DNA of 64,000 nucleotides from Photobacterium arenosum (GTDB lineage Bacteria; Pseudomonadota; Gammaproteobacteria; Enterobacterales; Vibrionaceae). Positions 16,595-25,631 of this stretch are shown here, piece by piece. The notes under the pieces are model-generated. The model searched no databases, was not told the DNA's origin, and saw nothing but the letters and a program-made list of their open reading frames with translations. Position 1 is the first letter of the stretch, and the number at the start of each line of letters is the position of its first letter. The DNA lies in NCBI RefSeq assembly GCF_014841115.1, contig NZ_JACYTP010000008.1, forward strand, positions 62,001 through 126,000, read 5' to 3'. The translations under genes were made by a program, and so were the position numbers.

Positions 16595-19500
16595 CAAAAA
16601 TCCGTCATGTTATTATATTTTTGGTGCTTGCTTTACTAAAGAAATTGGTGAAGGAGCGCCATCTGAACAATATGGAAAATATCATCTAGAAAGTGATTTA
16701 ACTAAAACTAAAATTAATAATGTAAGACCATTAAATTTGATACCTGTACTTGCTGCTGATGAGAATGCAAACAGTTTATGGGCAACAGATATAAACTATC
16801 GTTTATGTGCACTGAGTGCAGGTAGTCAAGGACTGGAAGGCGAGCAGGATAAAAGCTATACCATACTTAGACATAGCAACCCTGTTCACGATTTAACCAA
16901 AAGTGTTTATCAGTTAAAGTTTCCACCATTGCCATTGTTATTGAAATTGGCACAATCTAAAAAAAGTGTCAAAGAATTAACTGAACAGCTTAATGAATTG
17001 TCGGATAAGGTTGGCTCCGAACCTGTAAACTTTGCTTTAACAACCATCAGTTTAGAGCAGCTGGCACCAGCACATGAAGTTGGGTCTGACGGCCAATTGT
17101 CTGACGAGAAAAAAACATATAATGATTGGTTGGAAGGAGTAAAAAGTGAAGGAGTTCCACTTAAAGGATTTATACTGCCGGTATACGCCACTTGTGTAGT
17201 GGTTTTTTCGAGTAAAGATTATACGAATGCAACCGTATCACTTCATCAGTATGATGATAATGGGATAGATAAGCTCAATGGAAAAGTTCAAGCACAAGCA
17301 ATTGTACCTGAAAGGTTAGATGGAAAAGAAGATAAAGATCATCCCTGTGCTTTGTTTCATTTAGATAGTTCGACATTTGAAGAAGGCCTCTGCACTATCA
17401 GGGTTACTTTTGATCCAAATAAAATTGAGTCAATTCCTGATTCAATTAAAACATCAAATATAAGACGAGTAAATATTGGTTTTAAGGCAGGGTTCGAATA
17501 TGAACTTCGAGAATACATTCGATTTTCCCCAGAAAATCCGTTAGGAAAAATGGCTATCGTATCAGGCGATATGATTTCACTCGAAGAAAATCTGTTTTTT
17601 CAGTTTCCGCAACTTTTAGCAGGTATGCAGAAGTTCTTAGCTAACCAAACAGCTATTGAAGGGGTAAAAAGTCCGGCACTTGATAGTTTAGCTTCTTTGA
17701 AAGCGATTCGTGATGCTTCTGGTCAGGTTTCAGCAGGCCACTTAAATGGTGGCTGGCAGGATATGTATAATAAGGATGGTGGAATTAAGACCTTTAACAC
17801 GATTAGTAATTTGTTCTGGAAAGCAATAGAGAAAGAGCTCCCGGAAGCGATGCAAGCAACCGGGGAATTATACTATGGCTTATTCAGTGTTAAAGAAGCT
17901 CATGATCACTATAAGGCTTTGTCTGATAATACGCTATCTGCTGCAGAGAAAAAGCTTGGAGGTGCAGCGCTATTCAGAGATAAGGTTATTAATATTGCTG
18001 ACTCAAAGGAATATTTAGGTCAGTTTTTGGATGATTGGAAGAAGAAAGACTATCCAGCACTTACAGGACGACTAGCTGAATCATGGTACGGTGGTGTTAG
18101 TGGTCTTGCAGATCATGGGCTCTCATTTATCAGTACTGCCAACTCTATGTATGAGTTACTTGAGAACTTCAAAAAGTATCTGAAAACGCAAGAGGATGTT
18201 AACAAATCCAAGAAAGGTTTGGACGAAATTTCTTCTGATTATTTAGATAAAATCCCTGTCTGGAAAGAAAGTGTTAATCAAGATGCAGAGTGTATAAATA
18301 AGGCTATAGAGCAAGCAAAAGAACAACTTTCGAATAGAAATCGTGACATTTATCAATACGATAATATCAGTTTGTTAACAGATAACAGAGGCTCTGGCTT
18401 AAAAGTTCTTTTCCATTTTAACTCTCGGGAGAAAGAACTGAAAAACAGTAAACCAGTGATTGATGTATTAATTGAGGCATTGCAACATGAGCCACAATTA
18501 AGAATAGAAATTGAAGGGCATGCATGTCAGGTTGGAAGCCCTGAGGCGAATAAGCTGGTTTCATTTGAGCGTGCAATGAATGCGAAAGCAATGTTTCCTG
18601 ATAACTTACAGAAGTTTATCAAAGCAACGGCTTTGAGTGATGCTTATCCTATATATAAACCTGAGAAACAAAGTGATCTTAGAAGAGATAACCCGAAACT
18701 GGAAGTCAATCGTCGTGTTGAGATTCGAGTTTACTTTACGTCACTTGATGTTATTTTTAATCCAAGCCGATTGGGTTATCAGGCAATGGAAAGGGCAAGA
18801 CTTAAAGCTATTCACGCATTAAAAAAAGAAGATGACAGTGAACTTGAACTGTTGATGGCTTTGTTAGACTCGCTTCTTGAAGTTGCTCAGTACATTCCAC
18901 ATCTTGCACCATTTGCAAGAGGTGTAATGGTAATGATTGAAGGCGGTAAGGTAGCACAGTCAGCTATTAAGGCTTTAGATGCTGCTATATTTGAACACTG
19001 CTTCGATGAGTTTATTAAAAATCAAGGGGAAGTCAATCATTTGAGGACTCTCTCAAGACTTAACCTTGAAATGTTGCATGAAGTAAGAAAAATAAATCTT
19101 GATTTAAATAAAAAACATGAATCTTATGAAGACATGTTGAAATTCCTTCATGATGAAAAAACAACAAAAGAGCTTTTAAAACGTTATAAGTTAAGAGCGC
19201 TGGCTTTAAATGGTCTGATGTATATATTTGCTTGGCTTAAAGCTAAGAAAAGTGAAGTTAATCTAAAACTATTGACTGAATATGAAGTATCGGAGTATAT
19301 AGATACTTATATAAACCGTGATGATTGGACGGCTTATACTCGTTTTACAGATAATCTGGGATTGAAGTGGATAAATAGTATTCATCAGAAAAAACTATTC
19401 TTAGAAAATGGTGGTAATACCTATTCGAGCTTTGGATATTCTCCGATACCCCTTCCAGTCAGTAAAGAAGTGTCAAAAAAGTCAGATTCTATTATTAAAG

Positions 19501-21302
19501 AAAACCCGAATGTTGTCTCAGGAAATTTTAATCGAGTTTTTCCCATTCAAACAAAATTGTTTGAACATGGTGAGGAGAAACTTTTCGAAGAGTTTGCAAA
19601 TAACTTTTCAATTATAACTGAATATTTACGTGACGAAGATATTGGTTTTTGTCGTATTTTAATCGCTGAACCCAATGGTGAGAATTGGCAGACTTTTACT
19701 GATTGGCATGATGTTAAAAAGTCAAACCGTCTTGGACCTTATCATAAAGTAAAAGCACAGCTTGTTTTGAAAGATATGATTTCTAAAGTAATTTCAGTGA
19801 AGCTAGGCTATGACAGGACCGATGGTTGGGACTTGTCTGGACCAGAATTTGAAGCATTGTTCACACCTATGAAATATTCAAGCTTTAGTATCGATCCGGA
19901 TGGAAAGTTAAAGAAATACTATGATTCTCAAGGTGAAACTGTTTTATCCGGTGTTGAATTTGAGCCATTTTACTATTTTGGTGAAGTGCAGATTCCTGGT
20001 TTAAAACCATTAACAAGTAGTTTTAGAATTGACTTCTTATCAACAATAGATGCTGGGAATAGATTGCGCTTCTATCTTGATGAAGGTGAAAATAGTAGTA
20101 ACTTTAATTATTATATTTCACAAGGTGGATTTAGAAATATGGAATATACGCTATGGATGAAAACAGGTTCGCATAGCGTAAAATTACCAACATATTATGA
20201 TCATTCAATTCATGGTTTAGAGCAGTTCGAAGACATTAAATCAGGTCTGAATGTAGGCGTGCACGGAGAAAATAGCTCTTTAGTGACACTGCCAACAAAG
20301 TTTGGAACTGAACCATTAATCTTGCAAGAGAAAGATACATTAGTAGAAGCTTTCACATTAGCGAAAGATACTAATAGTCTGCAAACTGTGCCTATTGTAG
20401 AGAACATCTGCGCTAAAGCTGTAGGATTCGATTCGAAATTCACAGGTTTAAACATATTCACTAAATCCGGGAAAATTGAAGATTTTAAATGGACGTCAAA
20501 AGATTTATCTGAAATATCAAAAACTGAATTTAAAAGCTTTGTCCATTCTGAAAAAAATCCGGCTTTTTTATATGTACTTATTGTTGCAGAAAAAAACAAT
20601 ATTGAGCACTACAAGAAAGTGAATTTAAACTGGAAAGATGTTGATATGGCTGTTCAATTAGTGATGGACGGCTTTGCCGTGGATAGAACTGTAGGGCCTA
20701 CATACTTTTCTAAACTATGTTATCAGGGCGAATTGTCTTTTAGTGAATATCATTCAAAAATGAATGTGAGTCATGGGACTGATTATGATGAATGGCGATT
20801 GAACACTGATGAGAAGTCATCTCTAATCAGTTCTGAAAGTGAACGTTTCTTTAAGAGGTCACTGGAAATAATAAAAAAGGATCCGGGTGATCTCGATGAA
20901 AGTAATACTTATTCTGTTTATAGTATGGAGATTAAACTAAACTATATATCTCCGACTGGGATTCAAGTAAAAGGTTTAAGGCCATTCGGTGATATTTTAG
21001 GCAGTATGACACCTAAACTTTCATTGAGTTTAAGACAGGTAAATCTTTCTCAATCAACTGTCTATGATCCTTGCAGCGAAATTGAGCTGGAAATTAAGTC
21101 TTTAGGTGGAAAGTACCATGCTTATGTTCCGTGGGTTGAAGAGCCTAAAGATGATAGCCTTGGAAGTACAGATAAATCAGCGTTCGAGCGTTGGAAGACG
21201 TTGACAGACTCAGAGAAACGCCAAACGCTTCTTGATTGGGTCAAGAATCAGCCAACAGCTATTGAGGCACCACGACCGATAAAGGAAAGTCTTAATAGTT
21301 AA
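16584..21302 (+). CDS. 1572-aa putative T6SS effector with internal OmpA-like domain
   Basis: A very large protein without signal peptide, so not Sec-exported. N-terminal ~180 residues are shared with the chimeric gene upstream (LWATDINYRLCALSAGSQG, YQLKFPPLPLLLKLAQ) and form a reusable leader. Residues ~600-715 resemble an OmpA C-terminal peptidoglycan-binding domain (LKVLFHFNSREKEL, LRIEIEGHACQVGSPEANK, NRRVEIRVYF). Residues ~755-800 include a hydrophobic stretch (LPHLAPFARGVMVMIEG-like). The C-terminal ~700 residues are unassigned. The gene overlaps lipoprotein 3, lies at the end of a T6SS cluster, is AT-rich and ends at a strong terminator. A T6SS toxin acting at the target envelope is inferred; no catalytic motif was recognised. 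Confidence 0.6.
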   Translation: MINNKNPSCYYIFGACFTKEIGEGAPSEQYGKYHLESDLTKTKINNVRPLNLIPVLAADENANSLWATDINYRLCALSAGSQGLEGEQDKSYTILRHSNPVHDLTKSVYQLKFPPLPLLLKLAQSKKSVKELTEQLNELSDKVGSEPVNFALTTISLEQLAPAHEVGSDGQLSDEKKTYNDWLEGVKSEGVPLKGFILPVYATCVVVFSSKDYTNATVSLHQYDDNGIDKLNGKVQAQAIVPERLDGKEDKDHPCALFHLDSSTFEEGLCTIRVTFDPNKIESIPDSIKTSNIRRVNIGFKAGFEYELREYIRFSPENPLGKMAIVSGDMISLEENLFFQFPQLLAGMQKFLANQTAIEGVKSPALDSLASLKAIRDASGQVSAGHLNGGWQDMYNKDGGIKTFNTISNLFWKAIEKELPEAMQATGELYYGLFSVKEAHDHYKALSDNTLSAAEKKLGGAALFRDKVINIADSKEYLGQFLDDWKKKDYPALTGRLAESWYGGVSGLADHGLSFISTANSMYELLENFKKYLKTQEDVNKSKKGLDEISSDYLDKIPVWKESVNQDAECINKAIEQAKEQLSNRNRDIYQYDNISLLTDNRGSGLKVLFHFNSREKELKNSKPVIDVLIEALQHEPQLRIEIEGHACQVGSPEANKLVSFERAMNAKAMFPDNLQKFIKATALSDAYPIYKPEKQSDLRRDNPKLEVNRRVEIRVYFTSLDVIFNPSRLGYQAMERARLKAIHALKKEDDSELELLMALLDSLLEVAQYIPHLAPFARGVMVMIEGGKVAQSAIKALDAAIFEHCFDEFIKNQGEVNHLRTLSRLNLEMLHEVRKINLDLNKKHESYEDMLKFLHDEKTTKELLKRYKLRALALNGLMYIFAWLKAKKSEVNLKLLTEYEVSEYIDTYINRDDWTAYTRFTDNLGLKWINSIHQKKLFLENGGNTYSSFGYSPIPLPVSKEVSKKSDSIIKENPNVVSGNFNRVFPIQTKLFEHGEEKLFEEFANNFSIITEYLRDEDIGFCRILIAEPNGENWQTFTDWHDVKKSNRLGPYHKVKAQLVLKDMISKVISVKLGYDRTDGWDLSGPEFEALFTPMKYSSFSIDPDGKLKKYYDSQGETVLSGVEFEPFYYFGEVQIPGLKPLTSSFRIDFLSTIDAGNRLRFYLDEGENSSNFNYYISQGGFRNMEYTLWMKTGSHSVKLPTYYDHSIHGLEQFEDIKSGLNVGVHGENSSLVTLPTKFGTEPLILQEKDTLVEAFTLAKDTNSLQTVPIVENICAKAVGFDSKFTGLNIFTKSGKIEDFKWTSKDLSEISKTEFKSFVHSEKNPAFLYVLIVAEKNNIEHYKKVNLNWKDVDMAVQLVMDGFAVDRTVGPTYFSKLCYQGELSFSEYHSKMNVSHGTDYDEWRLNTDEKSSLISSESERFFKRSLEIIKKDPGDLDESNTYSVYSMEIKLNYISPTGIQVKGLRPFGDILGSMTPKLSLSLRQVNLSQSTVYDPCSEIELEIKSLGGKYHAYVPWVEEPKDDSLGSTDKSAFERWKTLTDSEKRQTLLDWVKNQPTAIEAPRPIKESLNS

Positions 21303-21306
21303 TACG

Positions 21307-21338
21307 AAAGCCCTGTTTACCAGGGCTTTTTTCTTTTT
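21307..21338 (+). terminator. rho-independent terminator of the effector operon
   Basis: Stem AAAGCCCTG/CAGGGCTTT with loop TTTAC, followed by a T-rich tail, 5 bp after the stop codon of the 1572-aa gene. Confidence 0.93.
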
Positions 21339-21897
21339 GTTGGTAATAGAATGCGGACTACATCACATAAACATACTCCCCGGCACCATCACCCACATCC
21401 CTGCGATCACGGCTATTTTTAATCATTACATTGAGCACACGAACGCCAGATTTGAAACCGAGCCGATGACACTGGGTAATCGTAATGAGTGGTTTACGCA
21501 ATTCCGTCCCGATTCCCCACACCAGCTTTTCGTTGCCCTCGAAAACCATCAAGTGATGGGGTTCGCCTGCAGCCAACCTTACCGGCCTAGCGCCGCTTTT
21601 GCAGAAACCGTTGAAGTGAGTATCTATCTTCACCCCGATGCGAAGGGGCAGGGTTTGGGGAGTGCATTAATGAAAACCTTACTTGATGCTTTAGCGACTC
21701 AACCAGTGCACTGTGCCTTATCTGGCATTGCTTTGCCAAACGAAGCATCGGTGGCGCTGCATCAGAAATTCGGCTTTCGTGAGGTCGGTGTCTTTCATGA
21801 CTATGCCAGAAAGCAGGGTGAATACATCAGCTCGCTCTGGATGGAAAAGCGATTTGAGTCATCCCGTTTTTCAGCCAGCTATACTGATACCGATTGA
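21337..21897 (+). CDS. GNAT acetyltransferase, phosphinothricin-acetyltransferase-like
   Basis: About 180 aa with a full acetyl-CoA-dependent N-acetyltransferase fold of the Pat/MnaT type. FNHYIEHTNARFETEPMT is followed by VEVSIYLHPDAKGQGLGSALM (the Q/RxxGxG/A acetyl-CoA loop) and NEASVALHQKFGFREVGVF. Substrates in this family include methionine sulfoximine and phosphinothricin. The start is odd, because no in-frame ATG precedes the conserved domain. Options are TTG at 21337 or 21340, which touch the terminator tail, or ATA at 21367, which sits where relatives have ATG. The given start is therefore uncertain. It is separate from the T6SS cluster. Confidence 0.8.
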   Translation: MLVIECGLHHINILPGTITHIPAITAIFNHYIEHTNARFETEPMTLGNRNEWFTQFRPDSPHQLFVALENHQVMGFACSQPYRPSAAFAETVEVSIYLHPDAKGQGLGSALMKTLLDALATQPVHCALSGIALPNEASVALHQKFGFREVGVFHDYARKQGEYISSLWMEKRFESSRFSASYTDTD

Positions 21898-21950
21898 AAA
21901 CAGCTGTTGCGGTCACATTGGCATGAAATGAAATCGACGGGAGAAAGACG

Positions 21951-22298
21951 ATGAAATACCAGGGAAGCTGCCACTGCGGCAATGTCGCTTTTGAGGTCGA
22001 AGGCGAGATTCAGGAAGCACTGGCTTGTAACTGCTCTATCTGTCAGCGAAAAGGTTCGTTATTGTGGTTTGTGCCCCGCAGTGAATTCAAGTTGCTGTCG
22101 GCAGAGAGCGCAGCAAGCACTTACACCTTTAACCAGCATGCGATCCAGCACAGGTTTTGCCCGACGTGCGGCATTCATCCTTATGGGGAAGGGAGTGACC
22201 CGCAGGGCAATGCCATGGCCGCCATCAATATCCGTTGTCTTGACGATATCGATCTGGATGCGATTCCGGTGACGCATTTTGATGGCCGGTCGTTGTAA
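21951..22298 (+). CDS. GFA/CENP-V-family zinc protein
   Basis: A 115-aa protein of the GFA (glutathione-dependent formaldehyde-activating enzyme-like) family. The zinc ligands are all present: GSCHCGNVAFEV, LACNCSICQRKG and FCPTCGIHPYG, typical of the seven-cysteine zinc fold. Most members are annotated S-(hydroxymethyl)glutathione synthase-like, but the activity is disputed, so only the fold is asserted. AGAAAGACG precedes the ATG. It is a short stand-alone gene between an acetyltransferase and an AraC regulator. Confidence 0.88.
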   Translation: MKYQGSCHCGNVAFEVEGEIQEALACNCSICQRKGSLLWFVPRSEFKLLSAESAASTYTFNQHAIQHRFCPTCGIHPYGEGSDPQGNAMAAINIRCLDDIDLDAIPVTHFDGRSL

Positions 22299-22362
22299 TC
22301 TGATCTTGCTGGTGTGATGATGTCACCTGTTGCGTAGTTGAACAGACAAACAGGGGACTGAG

Positions 22363-23184
22363 TTGGTCGCAGGAAACAGGGAATTTTCTACACTTTGGCG
22401 GCCAGCGCGATTTTCCGGTATCGAACTGCTGTCCGCCTCGTTTACTCAGTTTGAATTCTCCCGTCACTGGCATGAAGAACTGGCCATCGGTGTGATAGAG
22501 GAAGGTGCGGAAGGGTTATTTTACCGGGGTAGCAACATTGTGGTGCCTCAGCGTCACATCGTGGCGATTAATCCTTCAGAAGTGCATACGGGTTTTGCGG
22601 GCAGTGAGCACGGGTGGCGATACCGGATGTTTTACTTCGCCCCGGAGATGATCGAACAGCATTTTGCTGGCAGCGAGAAATCCGTCGATCCTGTCATCGA
22701 CCGCTCTGTGATCAACAATCCGGCTCTGTTTGATTTGCTGCTTCAACTGCATGTGGCGTTCGAAGCAACCAGTTTTGAGCTGACTAAACAGTCTTTGCTG
22801 ACTGTAGCGTTTGAGTCCTTGTTTTCTCAATACGGCAATGCCGGACGTGATGCTGACAGGGTTGGGAATGCTCAGAAGCATACGGGCGTTATCCGGGACT
22901 ACCTGCACGATAACTGGCAAGAAAACGTGACTCTGGATGAGCTGGAAACCGTGAGTGGCCTGACCAAATTCAAACTCATCCGGGCATTCAAATCGCATTA
23001 CGGACTGACGCCGCACCAGTTTTTGCTGCTGACAAAGGTGCAGAAAGCCAAAAGTCTGTTACTGGAGGGCCACAGCTGTGTCGATACCGCACTCCACTGC
23101 GGTTTCTTTGATCAAAGCCATTTCACCCGCAACTTTAAACGCGCTTTTGGCGTGCCTCCCAAGCATTACGCTATCCAACCTTAG
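22363..23184 (+). CDS. AraC-family transcriptional regulator
   Basis: About 273 aa with an N-terminal cupin-type sensing domain (FSRHWHEELAIGVIEEG, PQRHIVAINPSEVHTG) and a C-terminal double helix-turn-helix (VTLDELETVSGLTKFKLIRA, then DTALHCGFFDQSHFTRNFKR and FGVPPKHY). The start is TTG 22363 behind AGGGGA, since an in-frame stop lies just upstream and no ATG occurs before the cupin. The architecture matches AraC proteins that sit beside and control LysE-type exporters. The gene at 23289 is such an exporter, so it is the likely target. Confidence 0.88.
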   Translation: MVAGNREFSTLWRPARFSGIELLSASFTQFEFSRHWHEELAIGVIEEGAEGLFYRGSNIVVPQRHIVAINPSEVHTGFAGSEHGWRYRMFYFAPEMIEQHFAGSEKSVDPVIDRSVINNPALFDLLLQLHVAFEATSFELTKQSLLTVAFESLFSQYGNAGRDADRVGNAQKHTGVIRDYLHDNWQENVTLDELETVSGLTKFKLIRAFKSHYGLTPHQFLLLTKVQKAKSLLLEGHSCVDTALHCGFFDQSHFTRNFKRAFGVPPKHYAIQP

Positions 23185-23288
23185 CGATTGCAATTTCATA
23201 CAAGAAGCCACTTTGCCCGATGTTTAACCTATCCCCGTAGCCTGAGGTTACTTGAAACAGATGTGTTGAATTAAGCGGAGATAAACGG

Positions 23289-23909
23289 ATGAGTTTCTTA
23301 TTATTGTGGTTGGGTGTCATGTTTCCATTAGTGTTCAGTCCGGGGCCGGCGAATATCGTGTTTGCCGCCTCGGGGGCCAGTGTCGGGGTCCGGCGGTCTC
23401 TGCCATTGCTGCTGGGGATAGACACAGTGTTTTTGATTAAGTCGTTATTGATTGGGCTGGGGCTGGGCGCGCTCATTCAAGAGTATCCGCTGGCGCTGCA
23501 GTTACTTCAGTGCGCGGGAGCCCTCTATATTATTTATCTGGCCGTGGGTTTTCTGAAAGCCAGCCTGCTCGAGCACAGCGGGCAGCAAAAGCGCTTAGGG
23601 TTTTACGATGGCGTGATCATTCAATTACTCAACAGCAAAGGCTGGCTGCTGGTCTTACTGATGTTTTCTCTGTTTTCAGAAAAAGCCTATCAGGAATACG
23701 GGGAACAATCGGTCTGGGTGTTAGTGGTCTGGCTTGCCATCCTCAATATCTCCATGCATCTGGTGTGGATCTGGGCTGGCGGCTTGTTAGCAAAACTGGC
23801 GGGCGACAGCAAAAATCAGAAAGTACAAGGCTATATTTACTTCGCATCGCTGATGGTAGTAGCCATCTGGTTACTGGTTGATAATCCCATTTGGCAACAC
23901 TGGCTATAG
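23289..23909 (+). CDS. LysE/RhtB-family amino-acid exporter
   Basis: A 206-aa inner-membrane protein with six predicted hydrophobic segments. The family signature FPLVFSPGPANIVFAASGA appears near the N-terminus and INLLNSKGW-like (IQLLNSKGWLLVLLMF) at residue ~115. LysE-fold proteins export amino acids or related metabolites by proton exchange; the substrate is not predictable. GGAG occurs upstream of the ATG. It follows the AraC gene by 104 bp, in the same direction, which fits regulator-exporter pairing. Confidence 0.88.
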   Translation: MSFLLLWLGVMFPLVFSPGPANIVFAASGASVGVRRSLPLLLGIDTVFLIKSLLIGLGLGALIQEYPLALQLLQCAGALYIIYLAVGFLKASLLEHSGQQKRLGFYDGVIIQLLNSKGWLLVLLMFSLFSEKAYQEYGEQSVWVLVVWLAILNISMHLVWIWAGGLLAKLAGDSKNQKVQGYIYFASLMVVAIWLLVDNPIWQHWL

Positions 23910-24030
23910 CCCATGAAAGTGTCTGCGCTGCTGAAGATATGCGCGATTTTATGCTCTGATTGCATACAATACTGAAACGTATATATTGCTGTATATCAGT
24001 ATGGTCTGAAGTGATTAAGGGGGAGGGGCG

Positions 24031-24669
24031 ATGTTTGCGGAATACGGGGTGTTGAATTTTTGGGCCTATGTGGTCGGCGCGATATTTATTGTGCTGCTGC
24101 CCGGACCTAACTCTCTGTTTGTGCTGAAAACCGGTATGGGGCAGGGGATCAGGCAAGGGTATCTGGCGGCAACGGGCGTGTTTATCGGCGATGCTGTGTT
24201 AATTTTCTGCGCCTATGCCGGTGTTGCTACCCTGATTCAGACAACGCCGATTTTGTTTACTCTGGTTCGGTATCTCGGTGCGATTTATTTGCTGTTTCTG
24301 GGCGGAAAGATTGTATACAGCGCTTTTCAGTCCCGCGAATCGGCAGAGATTTCTCCGGCTTTACAGGGCAAGAAGGTGTTTCGCAAAGCACTGATACTCA
24401 GCCTGACCAATCCCAAGGCCATTTTGTTTTATGTGTCTTTCTTTGTGCAGTTTATTGATATGAGTTACGCCAGCCCTGGGGTGCCATTTCTTATTCTGGC
24501 GGCGGTACTTGAAATTATCAGCCTGATTTTTCTCAGCGTGCTGATTATTGCGGGCGCCTACATCACCCAATTGGTGCGCGCCAGCAAAGGCATGCAGAAG
24601 ATAGGCAATGCCTTAATGGGCACACTGTTTATCGGCTTTGCCGCCCGGCTGGCCATGTCGAATGTCTAA
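24031..24669 (+). CDS. leuE: leucine exporter LeuE
   Basis: A 212-aa member of the RhtB/LysE family, very close to E. coli LeuE (YeaS) throughout. It starts [20 protein letters not shown] and contains [62 protein letters not shown] and FAARLAM. In E. coli this protein exports leucine and some analogues. Six hydrophobic helices are expected. GGAGGGG precedes the ATG. A hairpin closes the gene. Confidence 0.93.
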   Translation: MFAEYGVLNFWAYVVGAIFIVLLPGPNSLFVLKTGMGQGIRQGYLAATGVFIGDAVLIFCAYAGVATLIQTTPILFTLVRYLGAIYLLFLGGKIVYSAFQSRESAEISPALQGKKVFRKALILSLTNPKAILFYVSFFVQFIDMSYASPGVPFLILAAVLEIISLIFLSVLIIAGAYITQLVRASKGMQKIGNALMGTLFIGFAARLAMSNV

Positions 24670-24688
24670 GTTTTATTAGTCACCAACA

Positions 24689-24717
24689 AGGTTCAGGAAG
24701 AGCTTTCCTGAACCTTT
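24689..24717 (+). terminator. terminator after leuE
   Basis: An 11-bp perfect stem AGGTTCAGGAA/TTCCTGAACCT (24689-24699 and 24705-24715) with a 5-nt loop. The T-tail is short (TT then CTCC), so efficiency is uncertain. Confidence 0.65.
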
Positions 24718-24832
24718 CTCCTGCTCTGCTCTGGGTTATTACAGGCTCACCAGTACCATGCTGATAAAATGAGCTGTGACTCATGACTCAATACGAATTT
24801 GATTGGCACTTGCTTTCGTCTCTGTCAGAATG

Positions 24833-24850
24833 ACTTAAAATTACTTAAGT
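24833..24850. promoter_or_regulatory. inverted repeat upstream of the DeoR-type gene (candidate operator)
   Basis: ACTTAA (24833-24838) and TTAAGT (24845-24850) form an inverted repeat 13 bp before the regulator's ATG. The position fits an autoregulatory operator. It could equally be promoter sequence; no binding data exist. Confidence 0.35.
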
Positions 24851-24862
24851 GGTTTTGAGTGT

Positions 24863-25630
24863 ATGACTCAGGAAGAACGCCTAATTCATCTGACTTCGCT
24901 GATAGAACAGCAAGGTAAGGTGACCCTCAATGACATCTGCGAGCAGTTTACTGTTTCTCGCGATTCTGCCCGTCGTGATCTGGTGAAGCTTACTCAGCAG
25001 CCGGGAATCCAGCGTATTCGTGGCGGCGCGGTCAGAACTTCGGTATCGGCCCGTCTTGAACCCTATTCCGGTAAAGTGATCAGTGAAGCCAAGCAACAGC
25101 TGGCTCAGTGCGCGGCACAATTAATCGACGATGATGATCATCTGTTGCTGGATACCAGCACCACACTGACATTAATGGCGCGATACATTCACCGGCCTGC
25201 TACTGTCATTACTAACTCTGTCGATATCCTGCAGCAACTGGCAGACAACCCTCATGTTGCCGTGCATTTGCTGGGCGGCAAATTTGATGCATTCCACCGC
25301 GCTGTGTTAGGCCATCAGGCTGAGAAGCAGCTGGCTGACTATCGGGTAAACAAAGCCTTTATCGGCGTCTGTGCTTTATCAGAGCATGGCTTGTCGACCA
25401 ATAATGAGCAGGAAGCTTCGCTCAAAAAAGCCATGATGGCGCAGGCGCAGCAGGTTGTTGTGGTGTGTGAACAGCACAAGCTGGGCCAGAATAATTTTCA
25501 TCACGTCTGCGGCCTGGCTGGCATTGATGTATTAATCACAGACCAACCACTTACAAACACTTACGCCGAACTCTTTGACAGCCACGATATTCAAGTGATC
25601 GTGGCTTCCACAACACAAGGACAGCTTTGA
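24863..25630 (+). CDS. DeoR-family transcriptional regulator
   Basis: A 255-aa repressor-type regulator. An N-terminal winged helix-turn-helix (EERLIHLTSLIEQQGKVTL, then CEQFTVSRDSARRDLVKL) is followed by the linker IQRIRGGAV and a sugar-isomerase-like DeoRC domain with LLLDTSTTLTLMARYI and NKAFIGVCALSEHGLSTNN. DeoR proteins usually respond to a phosphorylated sugar and control neighbouring catabolic genes. The next gene starts 1 bp after its stop, so it is the first gene of a three-gene operon with ydgJ-like and UPF0303 genes and probably controls that operon. Confidence 0.9.
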   Translation: MTQEERLIHLTSLIEQQGKVTLNDICEQFTVSRDSARRDLVKLTQQPGIQRIRGGAVRTSVSARLEPYSGKVISEAKQQLAQCAAQLIDDDDHLLLDTSTTLTLMARYIHRPATVITNSVDILQQLADNPHVAVHLLGGKFDAFHRAVLGHQAEKQLADYRVNKAFIGVCALSEHGLSTNNEQEASLKKAMMAQAQQVVVVCEQHKLGQNNFHHVCGLAGIDVLITDQPLTNTYAELFDSHDIQVIVASTTQGQL

Positions 25631-25631
25631 T

